This document shows, piece by piece, positions 24,021 through 35,131 of a DNA stretch of 64,000 bases (the first letter of the stretch is position 1; every line of letters starts with the position of its first letter). The DNA is from Arctopsyche grandis (Eukaryota > Arthropoda > Insecta > Trichoptera > Hydropsychidae): assembly GCF_051622035.1 (NCBI RefSeq), contig NC_135358.1, forward strand, positions 9,651,001 through 9,715,000, written 5' to 3'. The notes under the pieces are model-generated. The model saw only the letters and a program-made list of their open reading frames with translations. It ran no database searches and was not told the DNA's origin. A program made the position numbers and the translations under genes.

Positions 24021-24944
24021 TGTATATATAAATTTGATTGAATTGTTGACATGGTTTTTTACAAAACTGGCATACCTCCCAACTATTGTAATATGTGTTT
24101 TGCATTCGTTGATTGTATTATATGTATAACACTCTTGATAAATGTTGCGTGTAATAAAATATAGTACACATAGCGATGTTATGGAGAACATCTGTCATAT
24201 CACTGTGGCAAAATTGTAATAAATACATACATACATACATGCAGGATTTAGTTTTTTAAACTAGAATAATGCATGTATGCATGATAAGGTTGGAATGCAT
24301 GAGTAGAGTGAATTATGAGGTTGGTAACATGTGTCGAAACAGTTAAGTTCGTTGTGGCTCTTCGAGTAATAAATAATGTTGTATACCACCCAACGACTCT
24401 CATTTTATCCTACCGTCTATGTCTCCTGACAACCAAATCCCACATACATACATACAAATGTATATTCAGGGTTGTCGAGAATGAATGCGGCCCTTGGAAA
24501 ACAAAAGTTCTACAACTTATTTGTTGGAGGAGACTTATTTTGGAATTTTGAAAATGAAATATTCCTCTTTATTGAGGTGCTAAATAATTACGAAAGAAAA
24601 GCATGCGCCGTAGTTAAAAACATTTTTTTAATATTATTAATGTATAATATTATTATTAAATATATTATTTAAATGACAAAATAAACACTACTTACCGACA
24701 AATTTTAAAGAAATTCCTTATTTTGGATTAAAAAAGGCCTTTCTAAAGTTACTTTAGTTACAATGTGGGGTACTTTAGTGAATGTAGATTCGTTTTTATT
24801 TTGTAATATATTTTTCCCGAATCGGGGCATTTCAAATAAAACATTCCTGAGGAATTTGTCCCCCCTCCCCCCTCTTATGAGCCCTGCGTATATGTACATA
24901 TGTATGTAAGTATATGCATAATTGGAAAAAGTGACGTTTTATAC
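24021..24944. other. Non-coding stretch, nothing assigned
   Basis: No gene recognised. TATG/CATA runs lie at 24226-24280 and 24443-24460. Open frames at 24315-24672 have no known motif. Confidence 0.5.
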
Positions 24945-25074
24945 CGGGTTGACACGATACGAGTGCTCTCAGATTGAGTCCTCTAATTTCGACACTAGGA
25001 CGTTACATCCGAGTAACGCCCGAGTGACCAAATTAGCGTACTCGGTCTAAGTGCACTCGTATCGTGTTAGCTCG
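24945..25074. mobile_element. Small TIR MITE of unknown superfamily
   Basis: Inverted repeats of about 24 bp (left 'gggttgacacgatacgagtg', right complement with three differences) bound a 130-bp unit that can fold over its whole length. No clear target duplication was seen. Non-coding. Confidence 0.6.
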
Positions 25075-26043
25075 AAGAACGTGTTTGTCACTGTTTTAAA
25101 ATCCCATATAGTTGAAAGTTTACATAAAATTGAAATTCTAGGTATTTAAGTATATAAAAGGATTATGTATGTGTATAGTAAAAATTTACATAAAATAAAT
25201 TAATTAAAAAAGAGAAAAGGTCAAAATGATATGGCCTTTAATTTGTACAATGAAAGCCTTCCGTAAAGTATCTCTCCAAACTTTCCGAGCCATCTCAATA
25301 ATTCGAAGTGCGCATACTAATTTAGCAAATGGTCAAAACGTCTCGAATTATTTGATCCCACACCATATACATACAGCTTTGGGGAGGCTGGATCGACTTT
25401 GCGTCATTGCGGAGGTTCCATTCATGTGTACATATATATGTATGTAGGTATGTACGTAGGTACGTGACGAGACGTTCAAGCGAGCTTTTGAACTAGTATT
25501 TGCGGTCGTTCGTTTCGCTCGGCTTTCCTATACACAGCTGCTGAAAACTTGATCCCGAGTCTTGATAATGAGAACCGACTGCCCTGGTAGACCGTGCGTC
25601 TTCGTTATGGACCTGTCCCTAAAACCCCAGCCTTTCAGCCACTGCCGAAATGGACTTTTGCAGTTTCATAAGCAGGTTATTACATTGTATCCACAACTTC
25701 AGTGTTTCACTTAAGTTGTTTTAGTATTTGACGATAAGTGACTTGATGTCTTTTTAATTATTGATTTTCATATTGAACTTAACCTTAACCTATGTATACC
25801 TATTATATGTCTATGAATTTTATTCCAAATGGGTTGTGGAATCGAAGTCGTTGAAAATCGACCGATTTGGTGTTTATTTGTTTTTACTTAATATTGAATT
25901 ACTAAGATAGGGTTGCCATACGTCCCGGTTTATTTTTATTTTATTTATATATTTGTAACAGAAAGGCCTATAGGGTAAACCCAATGCACCTTCCTGGCCA
26001 ATTACAATTAAACATACACACATACATATGTACATATATGTAC

Positions 26044-26204
26044 CAGTGGCGTGCGGTGAAATTCTCTCTCTTTTTGTCGTACAGCCTTACTTAATGTGCG
26101 CTAGCAGGATACAAGAGGAACGGCCTGTTCTTCTTGTATCTTACTCGCGCACATTAAGTAAGGCTGTGCGACAAAAAGAGAGAGAATTTTACCGCACGCC
26201 ACTG
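26044..26204. mobile_element. hAT foldback MITE with 8-bp target duplication
   Basis: It begins CAGTGGCGTGCGGTGAAA, ends with the complementary CGCACGCCACTG, and is an almost perfect palindrome along its 161 bp. It is flanked by an 8-bp duplication, ATATGTAC, on both sides, as expected for hAT. Related units are at 28696-28863 and 46469-46634, and part of one is carried in the chimeric elements at 7990 and 56578. Confidence 0.9.
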
Positions 26205-26221
26205 ATATGTACATATATCAG

Positions 26222-26505
26222 TACAGGGATTACAGGGATGTTTTGTATTTGTAGTTGTTTCTTACATATTTATTGAAACTGGCTGTAGGTGCAAGGCATT
26301 CCTTATGCTATATTTTATTTGATATTTTTACTTTATCTGTTATTATAAATGCTATTTTTTATGTATGTATGGATGTATTTATGTTTAAGTTTAATTGTTA
26401 TTTTGTTTTTTTTCTTTTTTGTGTTATATTTTTTGACCATTGTGGCGCTTTAGGAATTCCTGTTATGCCACAATGGTCTGTTTAAAATAAATAAATAAAT
26501 ATATA
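26222..26505 (+). mobile_element. 3' end of a Jockey-like LINE
   Basis: The T-rich 3' UTR is followed by GACCATTGTGGC (26435-26446), pairing with GCCACAATGGTC (26467-26478), and an (AATA)n tail at 26488-26500. Layout and stem match the LINE at 18959-20011. No reverse transcriptase coding remains. Confidence 0.75.
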
Positions 26506-27308
26506 CATATACATATACATACATATAAGATCTATGTTCCCGGTCCTTCAGTCAGGTGTTCCGGTATTCTATCTATCATTTAATCATAAGTGATCAGACA
26601 AAAACAACTAAAGAAAATCAAAACAAAAAAATGCTCCCATAGTTTAGTCAAAATAACTCGCGGACTAAGAATATTGAAATAAAGCTGCAAATTTATTGAT
26701 TGTAGTTGAAATTTTATTAATTGTTTTTCAATTCTACCTTCTATCATTAAATTTTCAAACGTCCGGGTCGGCATCTTGACAATTATGGCAGCCCTAAAGT
26801 AAGATCGACCCACCAATACCCAATATACGTACATACATACATATGTATGTTTGCAGATCTGAGTGTTTCAATCTTTGTTTTTTTCTCATGCTTAGGTCTC
26901 ATTGAGCAGTGGTTTGATATCCGTTACGCTAATAGGTCCCTTTATATTATACAGCATTGCACATCAATTGCTTGGCACAGCACTGCATAGAAAATACTTC
27001 TACCATTCATAATATACAGCACCGCCCGTTTTTGACACGTTTATACTTATTTTGAACGAGTGCAAGGCAAAATCGGCTTACATATAAATACATACATTAC
27101 AGAGCGCGTCGATACAGTGCAACATTGCTTACGTTGTGTCGTGAGTCAATATTGTCACAATCTGACGTTTTAAAACATATTCAACACTTTCATTAGTACG
27201 GGGGCACTCACCAAAATAATGGCCAAAAGAAACCGGTCTGTTTGATACGCTTCGGTTATATATCGGTGTATAATATGAATATATCGTGTCGGTAGCTGCT
27301 GTTTCTAT

Positions 27309-27514
27309 GGTTCGGTGATTACTCCGCATAAAGCGATCTCGCACATGTCACTAAAATCTCAATCATGGAACATCTGGCACCTGGAAATTCCCTCCATCGA
27401 GAACTACCCACGCGAACTATCATACTAACAAGTACTCGAGTGCCAGATATTCGCGATTTTCGTGGCAACGATTGTCGTGTGTGCGATCACAATGAGCGAA
27501 ATAGTCCGTTTACC
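27309..27514 (+). mobile_element. Mutator-like MITE
   Basis: It starts GGTTCGGTGATTACTCC and ends AGTCCGTTTACC, and is the same family as 11518-11714 (shared 'cactaaaatctc', 'cgcgaactatcatacta', 'cgtggcaacgattgtcgtg'). The 9 bp on the two sides do not match, so the duplication has decayed or the insertion site was later rearranged. A 100-codon frame over it is not a gene. Confidence 0.75.
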
Positions 27515-27529
27515 GATTCGGATACGACA

Positions 27530-28040
27530 CATATATTTTATTTTATTTTATTGTTACAATCAATATACACTCGTCATTACAGATCGCTCCAATGCGACGA
27601 GTGTACGATAACGGTCAGAAATACAATAATACATATACAATCAGAATACATAGCATATAACAATTAATCAGTACAGAAATAATAATCATAGATACATCTA
27701 TGGATTATTTATTTTTAGATTTTTGTCTACAATTATTATTACAATTTTTATACATATAATAAACACGAAATTATAGAGATGTCTATAGATTTCAGATTAC
27801 TGTGCATAACTTTTACAAATTATACACACAGATTTTGTGACAACAGGAAATGAACTAATACCAATTTTCAGGAACCGTTTCAACAATGATCAGATAAAAT
27901 TGGCAAACTCTGATAGAGAAACGATCGATTTGGAGTCACAAAACCCTCAAACCTAACCAGCAGTTTGACGAGGACTCGAACCTTCGACCTCAGTGGTGCT
28001 AAATACATACGCTACCATTAAGCCAAACTGCTGGCTAATA
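27530..28040 (-). mobile_element. Long SINE with hairpin-bearing tail, minus orientation
   Basis: Read on the minus strand: a tRNA-like head near 28040-27975, the family body ('gactccaaatcgatcgtttc'), then a roughly 200-bp tail. The tail holds a stem-loop whose arms are TACACTCGTC and GACGAGTGTA (27566-27575 and 27596-27605), followed by an (AATAAA)n-type end near 27531-27552. The copy at 44470-45030 has the same composite order, so head, body and tail form one long SINE. Confidence 0.75.
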
Positions 28041-28695
28041 ATATATGTACATACATATATGTACATTACGGAAAATATGAATGTGTCAATATAAAATGTA
28101 CTAAATAATATTTTTTGTACTACTGCTTACATTTAATTACATAGTTTCGTGTTTGTATTCATAAATAAAAAAAATATTGAAATAAAAATAATTTGAATAA
28201 TCAGCTCACTATATAAACGTAGTATTTACTATTGATGCAAATGTATACCTATGTGGGATTTGAATACATAATTGAAGCTGGTGTTGAATTTTCAACGCTA
28301 GAAGACTTTGTATAAATTATACCCATTTAATTTGTATTAATGTCTCAAATGAATTGTAAGTCGTGCGTAGAAAGTGGTGGGTGGAATGAGATGATTGGGG
28401 AGGCTATTTTGATGCCACACTTTGAGGGGGTGCGCATTTGTGCTTTCCTGAAATGATACTCGTAGGTGTTTACGAACATCAAAACACGTTTCGTTTGATG
28501 TTTGAACCTTTCATTGAAACTCTTCGCAAAAATATACCTCTCCTTGATTTATGCGATAGTTATGAACATGTATACCTATGTGCATACAACAAAGCAATTT
28601 CGTAGCAAAGTGGTGCTTCTGTGAAAAAATATCAGACCTGCTCGTAGATAAAAATTACTACGTATGTACATAGATAAAGTAATAAATAAACGTAT
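28041..28695. other. Non-coding stretch, nothing assigned
   Basis: No gene or element recognised apart from a TATG/CATA run at 28044-28066. Confidence 0.5.
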
Positions 28696-28863
28696 CAATT
28701 GCGTGCCTTAGAAATCTCCCTGCTTTCATCGCACAGATTTACTTGCGAGTGCGCGAGCAGGATGTAAGGGGACTCCGTATCACGTCACCTAGTCCCTTGT
28801 ATCCTACTTAAGTAAGTAAGACTGTGCGATTAAAAACGGGGATGTTTAAACGGCACTCCACTG
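28696..28863. mobile_element. Degenerate hAT foldback MITE
   Basis: The right end 'cggcactccactg' and the interior ('gcgcgagcagga', 'acgtcacctagtccc') match the hAT MITE at 46469. The left end is damaged ('caattgcgtgcc' in place of CAGTGGCGTGCC), and no 8-bp duplication is seen. Confidence 0.65.
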
Positions 28864-29319
28864 ATGTACATACATATAAAGGCAGTAATAGTATTTGCAG
28901 TTAATAAATATGAAAATCTTTTTGGGAATCTTGCAAAGATTTTATCGCTAGATAAAAACATTGCAGTGTACGTACGCTCATATATGTACATATGTGCGTA
29001 TGACATGCAACCACCACACTGGCGCTGTGGTCATCTACGTCACTAATACACTTCAAGCTGTCGGCGTTGGTGTAATTGCATCACATCTATCATAATTTGA
29101 TATGATTACGGCCTTTATTATAACAATATTGCATCCTATCAATTCCTCTATCGATGCAATTTTAAACCAATTACTTGCTATAATATATATGTATATAAAA
29201 ACGGACGAGATGTATGTATGTATTGTTATGTACCTCGCTAACTATCAATGTAGTTCCCACATTAATCGAATTCACTTTCTCACATTCATATACGTAAGTA
29301 ACAAGTCCATTAAAATTCC

Positions 29320-29555
29320 TGTAAAGGGATAGTCAGATAAGATAGGAGTGCCGGACTTTGCCCAACCCAAGAAATAAAAAAAAATCATTTATATAGATCG
29401 CGATTCGATCACATTAGTCAGTCAGTTACCATCCGACTCAACCTGTAAAAGGATAGTCACATAAGATAAGAATGCCGGTCTTTGCCCAACACAAGAGATA
29501 AAAAAATCATTTATAATATATAGATCATGATTCGATCACATTAGTCAGTCATCAT
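29320..29555 (+). promoter_or_regulatory. Tandemly duplicated TATA + initiator promoter, possible LTR
   Basis: Two units of about 110-124 bp repeat in tandem, starting near 29320 and 29444. Each has 'ggatagtca', 'tgccgg', 'ctttgcccaac', a TATA box and a TCAGTC initiator. In both units the TATA box (29390 and 29517) lies 30 bp before the A of TCAGTC (29420 and 29547), the canonical distance. A serine/arginine-free leader continues to about 29690. A retrotransposon LTR is most likely, but a cellular promoter cannot be ruled out. Confidence 0.55.
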
Positions 29556-29699
29556 CATCGAATGTGAGAGTTTCAGTCATCACCATCGAGACTCCGAGAG
29601 TGGTAGTCATTAATATCGACCCAGCAAGTGACGGTCAGCACAGCAGCAGAACAACGTGAACCAAAGTTAATTAGTGAAACAAAGTTCTACGTATCTTAT

Positions 29700-31700
29700 T
29701 TTAAATTCATCATCGTTCCATAATTAGATATGTAGTTTTCGAATATATGTATGTATCTACCAATAACATAAATGTAACGTTTTTATGATAATAAAGAAAT
29801 CTTGGTTTGTTAATCAAGTAATTTAAAAAAAATATATAAATTGCGTTTTGGAACATGACAGTATGTATGTTTGTATGTCCGAGTGCGTGCACAAGTATGG
29901 AGATTTCAAAAAAACAAATACCAGGAGTATATTCTAGAATACTAGGAGTATACATTATGCATAGGGATGTGGCGTGACGATCGATCGTGTCGAGGAGACG
30001 TGGGAAAGCGTGTGCGCTCATGTGCTCATGATATTGAGCACCTGAGTTAGAACGGGTGGCGTCAGCGTCAGATGCGTATCCACGAAGACATTCATTCATC
30101 ATTTCGACGTGGGCGAACGGCGAACGTTGAATGAGCGCACTGAAATTTTTACTATTAATACGCACGCGCGCCTATACATTACCTTACACTATATTTATAA
30201 ATAACAAATAATTTTATTTTAATTCGTGTACCAATTCCTTTCTGAAACCACCAGTTGAAATTAACGGGAACGACACTAGTATTATAAAATTTTGTTTGGA
30301 TATAAGCATATCTTAGAATCTTACACTTTTTCAAATATATAGGTATATTAAATATTCAAAGCATTGGTATTGTTTTCTGTTAGTTTATCACAGTCACCGA
30401 ATCAATGATGAATACGAGTATGTCACTAGGTCCTAGTGACTAGGAGCACTGCTACCATTGCTACATTCAAATTTGGTTCTTCAGGATAAATTGCGTTTTA
30501 CAAAACCAGTAAAATTGGTGGAAATTTTCGTTGTTCCGAAAGTAATTTGAAGTACATACATATATATGGGTGTGTATAGTATAGTTTGTTGTTTGATGTA
30601 TGTAAAGCAAACTCGTCCACAGCTTATGTCATGTTTACGGCGCATTGAAAAGGCAAATTATGATCTTCTCCATCTAGTTATTAACAAATTTAAATTTATA
30701 GGCTCTTATCAGCGTCTGTGTGCTCATAAGCTTCGTTAGATTCGAATGATTACCCTCGGCTGAAGCTCCGTTTGATCATAATCGTCATTTCTGTCGGCGC
30801 GCATTAAATCATTTGATTCGCGAGATTTGTTTGTCTACGCGTTTAAGCCCGCTTTTGTAGTGTAATTAGATAAACAGAACGCTCTTGTGTAGCAAGTCAT
30901 TTTTGAATTTCATTGCGCTAATCGTGTTTTGGCACAACATATGATTTCAGTACGAGTTTGAGCTGGTTATTCACCTTTGATTTTATAGCCTCGAAATAAT
31001 ATTGAGATAACGAAAGAATTTTTCCTTTTTTTTTCTTTGGCGTTTGACTTTTGCGTGTTGGTTAAGTATGAAATTTTCACCTCACGCGTCAGACATCTGA
31101 AATGACGATTGTGCTAAGGACATATTTCACTCTTTTCCGTGATTATTTTTTCTATTGAATCATGCGTACTTTTTAATTAAAAAGTTTTCGACCGCATTGC
31201 GCCAATTTGGAGTCTTAATTATTAGTATTTTTTTTGCAAATTTTAACTTTCAACCTTGATATTGTGCTCGTTTACCTCCTCTCGTTGAAATCTTCTTATC
31301 TCTGAATATTTCAGTCTATGTATATATTATAACAAGAGCTTGTAACACAACGAGATTATGATATTGAATTTTCGTTTCATTCAAATGTTTTCATCTAACC
31401 AAAACCTAGATTAACTGAGTGGGTGTATAAATAGGCAATTTACTGCTTTTGAAATATTTTCGTATTTATATCTGTGATGGATCAAAATATGTTTTTGACT
31501 TTTTTTAAACGAGATAAATATTTTTTCCCAAAAGATATTCTTTTATGTCTAAAAATGTAAACCTTTCTTTGTTTCTATTATTTTTATTTTATTTCTCTAA
31601 AAATTCAAAATCTTTTTTTTCACTTTTTTTTTAAATAAAATTATTTTCCCAAGAAACCCGCCTATACTGGTTGCCCCTGTGCGACACCTTTTGTGTTAAA
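29700..31700. other. Non-coding stretch, nothing assigned
   Basis: A 151-codon minus-strand frame at 29710-30165 has no recognisable domain; its C-terminal half is AT-driven Tyr/Ile/Phe-rich sequence. Around 29980-30175 the base composition is higher and could be unique regulatory DNA. Nothing else is recognised. Confidence 0.5.
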
Positions 31701-31704
31701 TTTG

Positions 31705-31985
31705 TACATATATCAATTTGAAATCATATTCAAATAGTGGAGATAAGTAGTAAGTAGGATGCTTTTTACCAATTTGATAAGGAGCCGTTTCAAACTGCCA
31801 AATTGGCAAACTTTGACAGGAAATGATCGATATGGAGCCACAAATATCCAAGTCTGATCAGCAGCACTAAGCAGAAATACTTCCGATTAAATTATTTTCA
31901 ATGGAGGTCAACCCAGAGCTTGAACCTTGAACCGGAAACCTTTCGGCCGTTAGAATTAACGCAACCACCGAGCTATACTGCTTGG
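31705..31985 (-). mobile_element. tRNA-derived SINE, minus orientation
   Basis: It has the same layout as 2095-2370: 'tttgaaatcatattcaaat' at the 3' end, 'aaactttgacaggaaatgat', 'ggaggtcaacccagag' and the head 'caaccaccgagctatactg'. A short internal duplication, 'gcttgaaccttgaacc', is seen near the box B. Confidence 0.8.
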
Positions 31986-32026
31986 TGTATGTACGCAGTA
32001 ATAATATATGAAGTTTTGTGATCATG

Positions 32027-32230
32027 TTTTAGTTTTTTTTTTTGATTTTTAAATGCTTTTTATTATTACAAAATTATATTCATAATACATTTTATATATA
32101 TTTTAATAGCTACTGATCTACTGATCATTTTCAATTTTAAAATTTTAATTTAATTTTCTTAGTAATCATAGTATTATATTTTTCTAACTTTAATGTACAG
32201 CATAATAGGAAAAAGAGCTCAAAAACCTAC
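32027..32230 (-). repeat. Dispersed repeat, copy 2 (first copy at 18755)
   Basis: It is preceded by a T-run and shares the whole block order of the copy at 18755-18955, ending in 'ggaaaaagagctcaaaaacc'. After that point the two loci differ, so this is where the repeat body ends or is truncated. Confidence 0.7.
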
Positions 32231-32239
32231 ATATTTACA

Positions 32240-33530
32240 ATTCTTATTACTTTTCTTACAATTATCTTAGTATAGGCTATTACTATTAGTACTACAAGTG
32301 ATATCTATACATCTATGCTAATATATTCTCTATGTAATATCTCTATGTATTATCTTTTATCTAGATTTCTCTCGAAAATCTTACCAAAAAGTATACAAAG
32401 GACAGTTAGAGATATGTATGTAAGTGTTAAAGACTGGTAAGAGGTAATTTTAAATTTGACCAATGAAATAAGGTGTTTATAAAATAAAATAATTCCAAAA
32501 ACATTACCTACATATGTATGTACATGCATATGTATATATGAACATACATACATACGCGTGTACTACGGCTAAATATTTCCGTATAGGAAAGACTTCCCTT
32601 TGTTCCCGTTACACAATCATTCCGAATCGAAATCCAGGAAGTTTTTATGGGAGCATTAACACTTTCATTGAATCGGGGTATTTACGCCCTTTGGAAGCGA
32701 AGGACCCACCAATCCACTCGGGCAGGCACCCTCAGAATCGTTGCGAAAAAAGGTTTATCGACTTGGGATGTCGCTCTCGGATTTCCACGGTAACGACGCG
32801 AGCGAATGTAATGGAGGTGCTATTTTGGAAATTCTCGGAAAATTATTTACACGTGCCTTCAGAAGATAACCGCTTCGAAATGTAAATAGCGTGTTTCTAT
32901 AGATATTGAACGTCTCTCTTGGCTACAAACGTTTCCGTAAAATCTGCTCGAACATTTGCTATGTAAAATGTATTATTTTATTACACCGAGTGGCATACAT
33001 ATGTATATTGCGATTCATGATCAAATTTTTAATTAAGAATTAATATACAATATTTCGCAATAAGCACTCCGCAATTCGTATTCCGTGAAATCCTTCCGTG
33101 AGATTAAATTAAGGATTTTGTGGAAAAAGAAGGATTACAAAAATAGCATTGCGTACGAAAATATAATAACACCCAGCTTTGTCCGGGTTCGTTTCGGGCT
33201 CGGTGTGAATCGTTTTACCAATAAATTATTACGAGCCGTAGTGCGTAATAGCACTAACGTACATATACTGTTTTCACCTAACTAAGGTGCTTTTTAAAAA
33301 TTCTACTGAGCAAGCTTTAAATGTATAGGAAACGAATACTTGCACATTGGAATCGTATTAGTGATTGATATCAATATCTTTTTTCGAGTAATTGGAATAC
33401 ATGATATTTCATTTTATATTTATTTATTTAATTACATATTAGCCACAGTGACATTATAGAATACTCTGACCAGACATATAAGCATAATAAAAATACTATA
33501 TATTAGAAAATTAGCGAGACATCTATGTTA
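32240..33530. other. Non-coding stretch, nothing assigned
   Basis: A plus-strand frame of 123 codons at 32514-32885 begins in a TATG microsatellite and has no known domain. The 32600-32880 part has higher GC content and could be conserved non-coding sequence. No other feature recognised. Confidence 0.45.
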
Positions 33531-33534
33531 TAGA

Positions 33535-33800
33535 TAATAAATTTTTGAAATCATATTCAAATAGTGGTGACATAGTGGGTAGGATGGTTTTTGCCAATTT
33601 GATGGAGGAACCGCTTCAACAATGAAATCAGACAAATTGACAAACTCTGATAAGAAACGATCGACTTGAAGTCACAAATTCAGGACTGACCAGCAGCACT
33701 ACAGATATACTCAGAAAAATTCCTTTCAATCGAGGTCAGCTCATGGGATCGAACCCGGCACCTCTCGACGCTAAGCGGAAGCTTAACGACCGAGCTTCCT
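33535..33800 (-). mobile_element. tRNA-derived SINE, minus orientation
   Basis: It runs from 'tttttgaaatcatattcaaa' through 'aaactctgataagaaacgat' and 'tcgaggtcagctcatggg' to a damaged tRNA-like head near 33790. Confidence 0.75.
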
Positions 33801-33906
33801 AAAGTGCACGTTGAAGGCATCTGAGGGGAAAGGCATTATATATTTAACTTTTCAAATAAACATTAATTTATAGTCATGCGTCGTTGTAGGAATTATATGT
33901 ATTGAA

Positions 33907-34058
33907 TGGCGACGTCCACACTACCGATATCTAAACCCGATATTTTCGAATTTTCCATATCGAGTTCCCATATTGCAACCTGTGGTTGCTATTTAGGAAC
34001 TGGTTATGGAAAAATTCGTAAATATCGGGTGTAGATATCGGTAGTGTGGACATAGCCA
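33907..34058. mobile_element. Foldback MITE with ~50-bp inverted repeats
   Basis: Left 'tggcgacgtccacactaccg' and right 'cggtagtgtggacatagcca' are arms that continue inward through 'gatatcta' and 'cccgatattt' for over 50 bp. Flanks ATTGAAT and AATGAAT are similar but not identical. Superfamily unknown; non-coding. Confidence 0.75.
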
Positions 34059-34127
34059 ATGAATATTAGTTCTACAGTCATATAATGTAAAAGTCGCTTT
34101 ATATTCCGAGAAAATTTAGGTTGCTAG

Positions 34128-34256
34128 TCTGATCAGCAGCATTATAGATTATACTCAGAATATATTATTTTCAATCGCAGTCAGCTCACGGGATCGAACC
34201 CGGTGACCTCTTGGTGCTTAGTATCAACGCAACCACTGAGTTATGCTGCTGGTTAA
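34128..34256 (-). mobile_element. SINE head fragment, minus orientation
   Basis: It contains 'ctgatcagcagcattataga', 'tcgcagtcagctcacgggat' and a head ending 'aaccactgagttatgctgct'. The body part toward the 3' end is missing. Confidence 0.65.
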
Positions 34257-34429
34257 ATTATTTATATGGTTTAACATTAAATGTACATAAGTATTGTACG
34301 TACATTACGAACATGGATAAAAAAAATATGTTTATACATACAGTTATATATAGAGACATCTACGGACAAATTCAATAATACTAATATTTCAAGAAATACA
34401 TACATTTTACAGAGTGGGTAGCATATTTA

Positions 34430-34650
34430 TAATATTAGCAAGCTTGAGATGCTATAAACTCAAAGTTGTGAGCAACAATAAAGATTTTTGTAAATTTGGT
34501 GGAACAATTGGCAAACTCTGATCAAAGCGATCGATCTGAAGTCACAAAAATCCAAAGTCTGGCCAAAAACAACGGGTCAGGGAATGAACCCATGTCCACT
34601 CAGTTGAAAGCAGTACACGCTATCCACTGATCTATGCGATAAAATAAGTA
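34430..34650 (-). mobile_element. SINE fragment, minus orientation
   Basis: 'caattggcaaactctgatca' and 'gatcgatctgaagtcacaaa' are the family body. A decayed tRNA-like head follows to about 34645 ('tatccactgatctatgcga'). Confidence 0.65.
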
Positions 34651-34884
34651 TGCGTGAAGTCTAATTAATGCGTTACAGCTGCTGCTATTTGAGTCTTATC
34701 GGAACAACTGATTTCCAGCTACGCTACTGCCTGATAAAAGAAAACAGGTTTCATTACGTTCAGTTTATTACTATTTTTATCTATTTAATTTTTACCATGA
34801 CAGTTTGTCATGACAGTTTGCCTCAAAGCGTCACCCTTGGCCTAAGTTTTACAATACTAAACACATCATACAATGTATATTTAA

Positions 34885-35131
34885 TCATCAACAAATTCAG
34901 ATTTGCGACGAATTCACGATAAATGGAGTGGGAGGGGATGTCGATTTTATTAGATCCGTCACAACAATTAGGTTAAATGAAAAGGCGAAATCTAACAGGA
35001 TGTGGTCGATCTGGATTTAATAACCATCCAGATCTTACCAGCAGCGAATATAAATCGAATAATTCCGGCCGGGATATTAACCCTTGACTTCTGTACAGGT
35101 AAACAGTGGCTTAATCAGTGAGCTAAGCCGT
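34885..35131 (-). mobile_element. SINE of the second subfamily, minus orientation
   Basis: It is complementary to the copies at 21855 and 23733: 'cagatttgcgacgaattc', 'gatccgtcacaacaatta', 'aattccggccgggatattaa' and a head ending 'cagtgagctaagccgtatct'. Confidence 0.7.

Noticed and set aside
29710..30165. 151-codon minus-strand open frame
   Set aside because: It is the second longest frame outside the real genes and LINE, but shows no domain, signal peptide or family motif and half of it is AT-driven low-complexity sequence.
32514..32885. 123-codon plus-strand open frame
   Set aside because: It starts in a TATG microsatellite and has no recognisable motif; more likely a chance frame in a GC-richer patch.
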